Shown: positions 1 to 6,218 of the stretch, piece after piece
How the letters are laid out: each line of letters starts with the position of its first letter
How positions within the stretch are numbered: position 1 is the first letter of the stretch
Assembly: GCA_900766495.1 (NCBI GenBank)
Contig: CAAFVM010000043.1
Location: 1-41,401 of the forward strand
Source of the DNA: Clostridia bacterium
GTDB lineage: Bacteria; Bacillota; Clostridia; Christensenellales; Borkfalkiaceae
Reading direction: 5' to 3'
Length of the DNA stretch: 41,401 bases
The notes under the pieces: generated by a model
The model's input: only the letters and a program-made list of their open reading frames with translations
Told to the model about the DNA's origin: nothing
The model's database searches: none
Translations under genes and position numbers: made by a program

Positions 1-22
1 CCAGAGCAAACTGATAGGAAAC

Positions 23-99
23 GGGCCTTTAGCTCAGTTGGTTAGAGCAGCCGGCTCATAACCGGCCGGTCCTAGGTTCGAGTCCTAGAAGGCCCACCA
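23..99 (+). tRNA. tRNA with CAT anticodon (elongator Met or Ile2)
   Basis: A cloverleaf can be drawn with acceptor GGGCCTT pairing to AAGGCCC, discriminator A and encoded CCA. The anticodon arm is GCCGG-CTCATAA-CCGGC, giving anticodon CAT. The D arm and T arm (GGTTCGAGTCC) are canonical. A CAT anticodon that is not an initiator (the acceptor is fully paired) may be elongator Met, or Ile2 whose C34 is converted to lysidine by TilS. From memory the body resembles Firmicute Ile2-type genes, but I cannot separate the two with certainty. It is the first of five tandem tRNA genes. Confidence 0.93.
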
Positions 100-119
100 T
101 TAAATCCCCAACTTAATAT

Positions 120-196
120 GGCCCGGTAGTTCAGTTGGTTAGAACGCTAGCCTGTCACGCTAGAGGTCAGGGGTTCGAACCCCCTTCGGGTCGCCA
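120..196 (+). tRNA. tRNA-Asp (GTC)
   Basis: Acceptor GGCCCGG pairs with TCGGGTC (two G-T pairs), with discriminator G and encoded CCA. The anticodon arm CTAGC-CTGTCAC-GCTAG gives GTC, and the T arm is GGGGTTCGAACCCC. It is the second gene of the tRNA cluster, 20 bases after the first. Confidence 0.96.
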
Positions 197-204
197 AATC
201 TTTC

Positions 205-237
205 CATATACCTTAATGCGACGCATTAAGGTATATG
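205..237 (+). repeat. Perfect 15-bp inverted repeat between tRNA-Asp and tRNA-Phe
   Basis: The left arm 205-219 (CATATACCTTAATGC) is the exact reverse complement of 223-237, separated by only 3 bases. The RNA would form a very stable hairpin. No U-tract follows directly, so it is not a classical terminator. It may be an RNase processing or pausing structure in the tRNA transcript, or a remnant of a small palindromic element. Confidence 0.8.
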
Positions 238-263
238 AGCAAAGAAGCCTTTTTAAACGTTAT

Positions 264-339
264 GCCTCGGTAGCTCAGTCGGTAGAGCAAGGGACTGAAA
301 ATCCCTGTGTCGGTGGTTCGATTCCGCCCCGAGGCACCA
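264..339 (+). tRNA. tRNA-Phe (GAA)
   Basis: Acceptor GCCTCGG pairs with CCGAGGC, with discriminator A and encoded CCA. The anticodon arm AGGGA-CTGAAAA-TCCCT gives GAA. D and T arms are standard. Third gene of the cluster. Confidence 0.96.
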
Positions 340-348
340 CAATCTTTT

Positions 349-424
349 GCTGGCGTAGCTCAATAGGCAGAGCAGCTGATTTGTAATCAGCAGGTTGTGG
401 GTTCGATTCCAATCGCCAGCTCCA
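349..424 (+). tRNA. tRNA-Thr (TGT)
   Basis: Acceptor GCTGGCG pairs with CGCCAGC, with discriminator T and encoded CCA. The anticodon arm GCTGA-TTTGTAA-TCAGC gives TGT. Fourth gene, 9 bases after tRNA-Phe. Confidence 0.96.
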
Positions 425-432
425 ATATTCAA

Positions 433-517
433 GGGGAGGTTCCCGAGTGGCCAAAGGGGGCAGACTGTAAATCTGTTGTCACCGACTTCGATGGTTCGAA
501 TCCATCTCTCCCCACCA
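433..517 (+). tRNA. tRNA-Tyr (GTA)
   Basis: A class II tRNA with a long variable arm. Acceptor GGGGAGG pairs with TCTCCCC, with discriminator A and encoded CCA. The anticodon arm GCAGA-CTGTAAA-TCTGT gives GTA. It is the last gene of the cluster, and its final A is also the first base of the terminator stem. Confidence 0.95.
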
Positions 518-562
518 AAAAAGCCTGAAACAAAACGTTTTCGTTGAGTTTTAGGCTTTTTT
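517..562 (+). terminator. Rho-independent terminator of the tRNA cluster
   Basis: The left arm 517-531 (AAAAAAGCCTGAAAC) pairs along 15 bp with 548-562 (GTTTTAGGCTTTTTT, one G-T pair). The T-rich 3' arm doubles as the U-tract. It lies directly after tRNA-Tyr. Confidence 0.9.
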
Positions 563-667
563 ATTCATTAAAATAAAAAGCGTTTCGTTTTTTTGTTGTA
601 AGCGGTAAAAAAGTTGTTTTTGCTTCGGTTTACTATAAAAAAACGTAATGCTTAAAGAGGGTTAAAA

Positions 668-1579
668 ATGATACTTTGCGTTGGCGAAATACTTGCCGAT
701 ATGATAGGTTTTGAAAAAGACGGCGGATTTTTTTACGAAAGAAAGGCGGGCGGCGCTCCGTTCAACGTTGCGTGCGCGGCGAAAAAACTGGGTGCAAACG
801 TTACTTTTGCGGGCAGCGTGGGCGATGACCTTATTGGTAAGTTTTTGGTTCGGGTTGCCGAAAATCGCGGCTTTGACGAGCTTGTAATCGAAGAAAAAAA
901 CGATAAAAACACTACGCTTGCGTTTGTGGAATTATCGGACGACGGCGAACGCAATTTCTGTTTTTACCGTAAAAATACCGCAGACGTATATATGCCGAAC
1001 ATTTCAAACGAACTTATTTCGCGCGCAAACGTGGTGCATATAGGCTCGCTTATGCTTTCGGAAGAGGCGGGGCGGGCGTTTGCCGAAGATATTATAACCC
1101 GCGCGCACAAGCAAAATAAAAAAGTAAGTTTCGACGTGAATTTTAGAACCGATATATTCCGCGACGCCGAAAGTGCGCTTAAAATTTATAAAAACATTAT
1201 TAAAAAATGCGATATAATTAAATTTTCCGAAGACGAGGTCGCTCTTTTTACCGAGGAGTATGTTGCCTCTTTAAAAAATAAGATTATTTGCGTTAGTCTT
1301 GGCGGCGCCGGCAGCCGACTTATATTCGGCGTAAAACATTACGACGTGAAAAGCATAAAAGTGAAACCCGTTGACACCACGGGCGCGGGCGATGCGTTTT
1401 TCGGCGGATTTTTAAGCAGGTTCGACGCTCTTTCCGAAAACGAAATTACGGCGGATAAGCTTTGCGATATTTTAAAATTTGCGAACGTATGCGGCGCTCT
1501 TAATACGTTGGGGCGCGGCGCGATAGACTTTTTGCCCGACCGCGAAACGGTTGAAAACAGGTTGAAAGAAATCGATTAA
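668..1579 (+). CDS. PfkB-family sugar kinase (fructokinase-like)
   Basis: The 303-residue protein is a ribokinase/PfkB-family carbohydrate kinase, which uses ATP to phosphorylate a sugar in the cytoplasm. It starts MILCVGEILADMIG, the usual first strand and sugar-binding loop. It has the N-terminal glycine motif GGAPFNVA (28-35) and the C-terminal signature DTTGAGDAFFGG (236-247), whose D242 is the expected catalytic base. The length is typical. The GE(I/L)L-D start and the PFNVA motif resemble fructokinases of the ScrK/Cscr type, but substrate cannot be fixed within this family. AGAGGG lies 7 bases upstream of the ATG. The gene stands alone between the tRNA terminator and a terminator shared with the convergent gene. 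No transporter is adjacent, so the sugar source is not indicated. Confidence 0.9.
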   Translation: MILCVGEILADMIGFEKDGGFFYERKAGGAPFNVACAAKKLGANVTFAGSVGDDLIGKFLVRVAENRGFDELVIEEKNDKNTTLAFVELSDDGERNFCFYRKNTADVYMPNISNELISRANVVHIGSLMLSEEAGRAFAEDIITRAHKQNKKVSFDVNFRTDIFRDAESALKIYKNIIKKCDIIKFSEDEVALFTEEYVASLKNKIICVSLGGAGSRLIFGVKHYDVKSIKVKPVDTTGAGDAFFGGFLSRFDALSENEITADKLCDILKFANVCGALNTLGRGAIDFLPDRETVENRLKEID

Positions 1580-1605
1580 TAAGTGTTAAATAATAAACAA
1601 AAAAC

Positions 1606-1639
1606 AAAAGCGTTTCGCTATGCGGCGAAGCGCTTTTTT
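1606..1639. terminator. Bidirectional terminator between convergent genes
   Basis: AAAAGCGTTTCGC (1606-1618) pairs along 13 bp with 1625-1637, followed by a T run. An A-rich stretch upstream gives a U-tract on the reverse strand too. It sits between the sugar kinase and the reverse-strand CMD gene, so it can serve both. Confidence 0.85.
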
Positions 1640-1656
1640 ACGTAATGGTTTAGTTT

Positions 1657-1989
1657 TTATTTTTGCTCGGGTTCGTCGTAAACCTCTTTGGCTATTCTGA
1701 AAGCCGCCCAGGCGTTCGGCCAGCCGGCGTAAAAGGCAAGTTGCGTTAATATAGCCGCCATTTCGCATTTGGTTACGCCGTTTTTCTTTGCCGTGGTAAC
1801 GTGATATTTAAACAAGTTGTCTATAAGACCTTTGCTTACCAACGCGCTTACGGTTATTATAGAGCGGGTTTTTAAATCCAAGTCGTCGTTCGACCATACT
1901 TCGCCGAACAAAACGTCGTCGTTAAGTCTTGCAAATTCGGGCGCAAATTCGCCCAAAGCATCTCTTCCTGCGGTTTGTTTGATTTTCAT
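1657..1989 (-). CDS. Carboxymuconolactone decarboxylase (CMD) family protein
   Basis: The 110-residue protein has the all-helical CMD fold pattern. It includes RSIITVSALVSKG (42-54), the conserved histidine H63, the GVTKCEMA motif (71-78) and YAGWPNAWAAF (87-97). These match the small gamma-carboxymuconolactone-decarboxylase-like proteins common in Firmicutes. It lacks the CxxC pair of AhpD peroxidase partners, having only C75, so an alkylhydroperoxidase role is not supported. Family members often sit with oxidoreductases, and the true substrate here is unknown. It is transcribed alone toward the shared terminator, and its start is preceded by a purine-rich GGCGGAAGT on the reverse strand. 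Confidence 0.85.
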   Translation of the reverse strand: MKIKQTAGRDALGEFAPEFARLNDDVLFGEVWSNDDLDLKTRSIITVSALVSKGLIDNLFKYHVTTAKKNGVTKCEMAAILTQLAFYAGWPNAWAAFRIAKEVYDEPEQK

Positions 1990-2054
1990 ACTTCCGCCTT
2001 AAATATGCTGTTTGCGGCGGAGGAAAACTCTGCTCGCGAAATGATAAAATATAA

Positions 2055-2088
2055 AAAAATACGAACAACCGTAATCGTTCGTATTTTT
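2055..2088 (-). terminator. Terminator of tRNA-Leu(GAG)
   Basis: On the reverse strand AAAAATACGAAC...GTTCGTATTTTT forms a hairpin of about 12 bp ending in a T run, immediately after the CCA end of the tRNA. Confidence 0.85.
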
Positions 2089-2172
2089 GGTGTCGAGAAT
2101 GAGACTTGAACTCACACGGTATATACCATACGCCCCTCAAACGTACGCGTCTGCCAATTCCGCCATCCCGAC
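2088..2172 (-). tRNA. tRNA-Leu (GAG)
   Basis: On the reverse strand acceptor GTCGGGA pairs with TCTCGAC, with discriminator A and encoded CCA. It is class II with a long variable arm. The anticodon arm is best paired as TACGT-TTGAGGG-GCGTA, giving anticodon GAG. The T arm GAGTTCAAGTCTC is normal. Confidence 0.94.
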
Positions 2173-2207
2173 ATAAATATAAAGCGCACTCGTTTAAGTG
2201 CTTTACT

Positions 2208-2236
2208 ATAATACTATGTTATTGAAGATAAGTCAA
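2208..2236 (-). promoter_or_regulatory. Promoter of tRNA-Leu(GAG)
   Basis: Reading the reverse strand, -35 TTGACT (2236-2231), a 17-base spacer and -10 TATTAT (2213-2208) lie about 36 bases before the mature tRNA 5' end. This is a strong housekeeping sigma-A type promoter. Confidence 0.8.
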
Positions 2237-2285
2237 GAATTTTTAAGGCGGTTTTCGATAATTTTTTTAATTTTTATTAAGACTG

Positions 2286-2314
2286 TTGATATTTCTTTTT
2301 AAAAGTGCTATCAT
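2286..2314 (+). promoter_or_regulatory. Sigma-A type promoter facing the nitroreductase gene
   Basis: TTGATA (2286-2291), exactly 17 bases, then TATCAT (2309-2314). It faces right. The next forward gene is the nitroreductase at 2717, about 400 bases away, with a MITE-like element lying between. The pairing of promoter and gene is inferred. Confidence 0.55.
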
Positions 2315-2390
2315 ATATGTGCGGGCGAGGGAAGCTTTGCGTTTTTCTTCGAAACGGTTTGCCTTGTTCGCTTAAAATAAAGTTTAAATA

Positions 2391-2682
2391 GGGATTCCAT
2401 TCGTCATCACTAACTATTTTTGCGGGAATAAATCGGTTTTTGCTGTGTTAAACTCCCATCAACGTACGTCAAGTACGATTTCGGTCGTTTGCCTTACAAA
2501 AACTTTAGCCGCAAGACGGCGATTTCTCCACCGCAAAAATGCGAAGCACCGAAAAGAGCGCATTTTTAGATGATTTTTCGCGAGCGTGAGGGATGCTGTA
2601 CTGGACGTACTGCGCCCGAAAGGTCGCGGAAAAGGGCTAAAAAGACGCCTTTTCGGTAATTAGTGATAAGGAATGGAATCCC
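2391..2682. mobile_element. MITE-like element, 292 bp, TA-flanked with 23-bp terminal inverted repeats
   Basis: The left end 2391-2413 (GGGATTCCATTC...CACTAA) and the right end 2660-2682 are inverted repeats matching at 21 of 23 positions. Both ends are flanked by the dinucleotide TA (2389-2390 and 2683-2684), as for elements moved by IS630/Tc1-mariner transposases, which duplicate TA. A second, subterminal inverted pair is also present: GTACGTCAAGTAC (2464-2476) against GTACTGGACGTAC (2598-2610). No open frame of useful length lies inside. It is therefore a non-autonomous element that would need a transposase in trans, and none is seen in this window. Confidence 0.75.
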
Positions 2683-2716
2683 TAGCTTAATAATATTTAT
2701 AAAAGAGGTTATTTTT

Positions 2717-3244
2717 ATGAACGAGATTTTAGAAAACATTGTAACTCGCAGAAGCGTGCGCAGTTTTGTTTCGGGCAAAAAAATACCCAAAGAGGTCTTA
2801 GAGAACATTGTAACCGCGGGTTTATTTGCTCCCAGCGCGCTCAATCGTCAGCCGGTTTGTTTAACCGTAGTTGCCGATAAAGCGCTTATACGCAGACTTT
2901 CGCTTGCAGTGGGCAAGGCTATGCTCCGCGACGAGAACTATAATTTTTACGACCCAGAGGCTATTATAATCACCTCGTGCGACCGCGAGAGCAAGTTCGT
3001 AAAAGAAGATACTTCCTGCGCGCTTGAAAATATGTTTTTATACGCGCATTCGGCGGGCGTAGGCTCGGTTTGGATTAATCAGCTTTCGCAGGTGTGCGAC
3101 GACGCTGCCGTGCGAGAGGTTTTGTGCGAACTCGGCATTCCGTCAGAACATATTTGCGGCGGGCTTGCCGCGCTGGGCTATCCTGCCGAAAATCAGCCCG
3201 AAAAAGACCTTACCCGCAAGGGCAAAGTAAGGTATTTTCTGTAA
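2717..3244 (+). CDS. Nitroreductase family protein (FMN-dependent)
   Basis: The 175-residue flavoprotein of the nitroreductase family would use FMN and NAD(P)H to reduce nitro, quinone or related substrates. FMN-contacting RRSVR (11-15) and PSALNRQP (39-46) are visible, as is the late GGLAALGYPAE motif typical of the family. The length suits the short single-domain subgroup. An in-frame ATG lies further upstream inside the MITE-like element, but ATG 2717 is preferred: it has AAGAGG 9 bases upstream and begins at the family's usual N-terminus. Substrate is unknown. The 5' leader is interrupted by the mobile element, which may alter expression. Confidence 0.88.
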   Translation: MNEILENIVTRRSVRSFVSGKKIPKEVLENIVTAGLFAPSALNRQPVCLTVVADKALIRRLSLAVGKAMLRDENYNFYDPEAIIITSCDRESKFVKEDTSCALENMFLYAHSAGVGSVWINQLSQVCDDAAVREVLCELGIPSEHICGGLAALGYPAENQPEKDLTRKGKVRYFL

Positions 3245-3346
3245 GTTTATGTGCGGCGCGCGTTAAGGAAGCAAAAAGAATTTAAAAGCTTTCGTAAAAG
3301 CGGTCGTTTTGCATAACCCGCCGCAAATTACGCAGAATATTTGAGT

Positions 3347-3712
3347 ATGCTCGACGATAAGTGTGAATGCGTTTTAAAAAAAATTCTCGCGTTTTCGCGC
3401 GGGGAATATACCGTGCTCGATTCTTCCGATTTTTCGGAGGTGGAAAACGCCGACGAAGTTATTTCGAAGCTTGAAGAATGCGGGTATATCGCGCTTGGGT
3501 ATTCCGACGATTCGGAATACCTTTTAAAGCCTACGGCTGCGGGCAAAAACTATTTTGCCGGTAAGAACGATATGCTTTTAACGCAGGGCGTGTTTTTGCG
3601 TAAAACTGCCGTTTACGCGCTTATAGGCGGACTTTTGGGCGGTTTTATCGCCTGCGCGATAGGAATATCGGCGGCGGTTATTTTGTCGTTTGCGGGGTGC
3701 GTTAATGCTTAA
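3347..3712 (+). CDS. Small hypothetical protein with helix-rich N-terminus and membrane tail
   Basis: The 121-residue protein is not recognised. Its first 70 residues are charged and look like a winged-helix-type domain (LEECGYIALGYSDDSEYLLKPTAAG resembles the wing and following helix of such folds). A hydrophobic, glycine-rich segment at about 90-117 should cross the membrane. The ribosome binding site is weak, and a TTG two codons upstream (3341) is an alternative start. Its stop overlaps the start of the next gene by 8 bases, so the two are likely translationally coupled. Gene reality is supported mainly by this overlap and the similar architecture of the neighbour. Confidence 0.6.
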   Translation: MLDDKCECVLKKILAFSRGEYTVLDSSDFSEVENADEVISKLEECGYIALGYSDDSEYLLKPTAAGKNYFAGKNDMLLTQGVFLRKTAVYALIGGLLGGFIACAIGISAAVILSFAGCVNA

Positions 3713-4061
3713 CAAAAGCGAGCGCGCCTGCCTTGATTTGTTGCTTAAAGGTTTTAACGGCGAGAAAAGGCTTGTAAGCTTAAACGAAATATATCGTTCG
3801 GCGGGGAAGCCCGCGGGGCTTGACGAAACCGCGTTTTTAAAAGCGCTGAAAAATTTTGAAACCGAAGATTATATCGAGGTTATTCGCACCGACAGGCACG
3901 GCGAGCCTTTTTTATATATGCGCCGAAAAAAGCGGGGCGAAAATTATAAAAAAGAACGCGCCGAAAATGCGAAAAAAGTTGCGGTAAGGTTGTGTCTTGC
4001 CGTTTTAAGCGCGCTTGTTACTTTTTTGGCGGGGCGAATTTTATACGCTATTTTCAAGTAG
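3705..4061 (+). CDS. Small hypothetical protein, predicted helix domain plus C-terminal membrane anchor
   Basis: The 118-residue protein is not recognised. ATG 3705 overlaps the previous stop and has GCGGGG upstream. A TTG five codons earlier is open but less likely. Residues 1-75 are helix-rich with a wing-like end (VIRTDRHGEPFLYMRRKK). A lysine/arginine-rich linker follows, then one membrane helix at about 93-117. The layout mirrors the preceding protein: small DNA-binding-like domain, then membrane segment. A membrane-tethered regulatory pair is possible but unproven. Confidence 0.62.
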   Translation: MLNKSERACLDLLLKGFNGEKRLVSLNEIYRSAGKPAGLDETAFLKALKNFETEDYIEVIRTDRHGEPFLYMRRKKRGENYKKERAENAKKVAVRLCLAVLSALVTFLAGRILYAIFK

Positions 4062-4217
4062 CTTGTTATAAAAGTATAGCATTGCAGAGAAAAACAAAAG
4101 GCAAAATAAAAACGTAAAAACCCGTCTATAAGCCCGTAAACGGCACTTTCGCATAAAAACGGAGCAAAAAAAAGCCGTAAAACATAGATACAAAGCAAAA
4201 AACAACACGGAGCAGAA

Positions 4218-6206
4218 ATGAGCGCAGAAAGAGAAGAACGCGAAGAGAGAGAGCAAAAATTCGAAATCTCTTCAAAATTTAAACCGACGGGCGACCAGCC
4301 GCAGGCGATAGAAAAGCTTACCGAGGGAATAAAAGAGGGTCTGCGCGAGCAGGTTCTTTTAGGCGTTACGGGCAGCGGTAAAACGTTTACCATGGCTAAC
4401 GTTATTCAAAACGTTCAGCGCCCCACTCTGGTTATAGCGCACAACAAAACGCTCGCCGCGCAGCTTTGCAACGAATTGCGCGAATTTTTTCCTAAAAACA
4501 GGGTTGAATACTTTGTTTCTTACTACGATTATTATCAGCCCGAATCTTACATTCCGCAAACCGACACGTATATAGAAAAAGACCTTTCGATAAACGACGA
4601 AATAGATAAACTGCGCCACAGCGCCACGTTTGCTTTGCACGAGCGGCGTGACGTAATAGTGGTGGCTTCGGTTTCGTGCATATACGGCTTGGGCGCGCCC
4701 GAAGAATATTACAATCTGGCAATATCGTTGCGCCCGGGCATGCAGATGGAGCGCGACGCGCTTATGCGCAAACTGGTTTCCATTCAATACGAGCGCAAGG
4801 ACATAGATTTTCAGCGTTCTTCGTTCCGTGTCCGGGGCGACGTGGTTGAGGTTTTTCCTTCTTCCAATTCCGAAATAGTTTTGCGTGTGGAATTTTTCGG
4901 CGACGAAATCGATCGCATTTGCGAAACCGATTTCATTACCGGCAAAATAATTTCGGAGCTTAAACACGCGGTAATTTTCCCCGCCAGCCACTATGCGGTT
5001 TCAAGCGGCACTATGGGCAAAGCGCTTGTGCAGATTGAAAAGGATATGGAAGACGAGGTGAAAGACCTTGAAGACGCGGGCAAGTTGCTCGAAGCGCAGC
5101 GGCTTAAACAGCGCACGTCTTACGACCTTGAAATGATGAGCGAAATAGGCTATTGCAGCGGCGTTGAAAATTACAGCCGCTATTTCGACGGGCGCGAACC
5201 CGGGCAACCGCCTTTTACGCTTTTAGATTATTTTCCCGAAGATTTTATTTTGTTTATCGACGAAAGCCATATGACCATTCCGCAGATACGCGCGATGTAC
5301 AACGGCGACCGTTCGCGCAAGAAAAATCTTGTGGATTTCGGCTTTCGTTTAAAATCGGCTTACGATAACCGCCCGCTTACTTTCGACGAGTTCGACGCGC
5401 GCATAGGGCAGATGGTGTGCATATCCGCCACCCCCGCCGAATACGAAATGAAGCACGCCGACCAAGTGGTAGAGCAGATTTTGCGCCCGACGGGACTTAT
5501 CGACCCGCCCGTCGAAGTGCGCCCGACCAAAGGGCAGATTGACGATTTGCTTGGCGAAATAAACAAAACGGTAAAAAGCGGCGGCAGGGTGCTTATAACC
5601 ACTTTGACAAAAAAAATGGCGGAAAGCCTTACCGATTTTTTGAAAGAACAGGGCAAAAAAGTGCGGTATATGCACTCGGATATAGACACGCTCGAACGCA
5701 TAGAGATTATAAGCGAGTTACGGCGTGGCGATATAGACGTGCTTGTAGGCATAAACCTTTTGCGCGAGGGGCTGGATATTCCCGAGGTTAAGCTGGTTGC
5801 CATTCTCGACGCCGATAAAGAGGGCTTTTTGCGTTCGGATACCGCGCTTGTACAGACGATAGGCAGAACCGCGCGTAACAGCGAGGGTCGGGTTATAATG
5901 TATGCCGATACGATAACCGGCAGTATGCGCCGCGCCATCGACGAAACCGACCGCCGCCGCGCCATTCAGCAAAAATATAACGAAGAACACGGAATAATTC
6001 CGCAAACCATAATAAAACCCATTGTAAACAGCCTTGAAATAACCAAAAAGGCAGACAGAACCAAAGACGTCGCGGCGAAAGACATTCCCGACGAGATTGA
6101 AAAGCTTAAAGCGCTTATGAAAGTGGCGCAAAACAATCTGGATTTTGAAAAGTGCATTGAAATCCGCGACACCATAGCCAAACTTAAAATGAAAATGCGT
6201 AAGTAA
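4218..6206 (+). CDS. uvrB: UvrABC nucleotide excision repair subunit B
   Basis: The 662-residue protein is the damage-verification helicase of nucleotide excision repair. It is loaded by UvrA, separates the strands at the lesion and recruits UvrC. The Walker A loop GVTGSGKT is at 49-56, the aromatic beta-hairpin (YYDYYQPESYIPQTDTYIEK, 102-121) clamps DNA, and the DESH box follows near 345. The C-terminal UVR helical hairpin (about 620-658) contacts UvrC. Length is normal. The ATG is preceded by ACGGAGC. It lies 12 bases upstream of uvrA, so the two form an operon. No LexA box could be identified in the 156-base upstream gap. Confidence 0.98.
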   Translation: MSAEREEREEREQKFEISSKFKPTGDQPQAIEKLTEGIKEGLREQVLLGVTGSGKTFTMANVIQNVQRPTLVIAHNKTLAAQLCNELREFFPKNRVEYFVSYYDYYQPESYIPQTDTYIEKDLSINDEIDKLRHSATFALHERRDVIVVASVSCIYGLGAPEEYYNLAISLRPGMQMERDALMRKLVSIQYERKDIDFQRSSFRVRGDVVEVFPSSNSEIVLRVEFFGDEIDRICETDFITGKIISELKHAVIFPASHYAVSSGTMGKALVQIEKDMEDEVKDLEDAGKLLEAQRLKQRTSYDLEMMSEIGYCSGVENYSRYFDGREPGQPPFTLLDYFPEDFILFIDESHMTIPQIRAMYNGDRSRKKNLVDFGFRLKSAYDNRPLTFDEFDARIGQMVCISATPAEYEMKHADQVVEQILRPTGLIDPPVEVRPTKGQIDDLLGEINKTVKSGGRVLITTLTKKMAESLTDFLKEQGKKVRYMHSDIDTLERIEIISELRRGDIDVLVGINLLREGLDIPEVKLVAILDADKEGFLRSDTALVQTIGRTARNSEGRVIMYADTITGSMRRAIDETDRRRAIQQKYNEEHGIIPQTIIKPIVNSLEITKKADRTKDVAAKDIPDEIEKLKALMKVAQNNLDFEKCIEIRDTIAKLKMKMRK

Positions 6207-6218
6207 AAAGGAAGAATT

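Noticed and set aside
135..386. 83-codon forward frame
   Set aside because: It runs across tRNA-Asp, tRNA-Phe and tRNA-Thr genes, so it cannot be a real protein gene.
2663..2716. Longer nitroreductase start inside the MITE-like element
   Set aside because: No ribosome binding site, and the extension is encoded by the inverted repeat. ATG 2717 has AAGAGG and fits the family.
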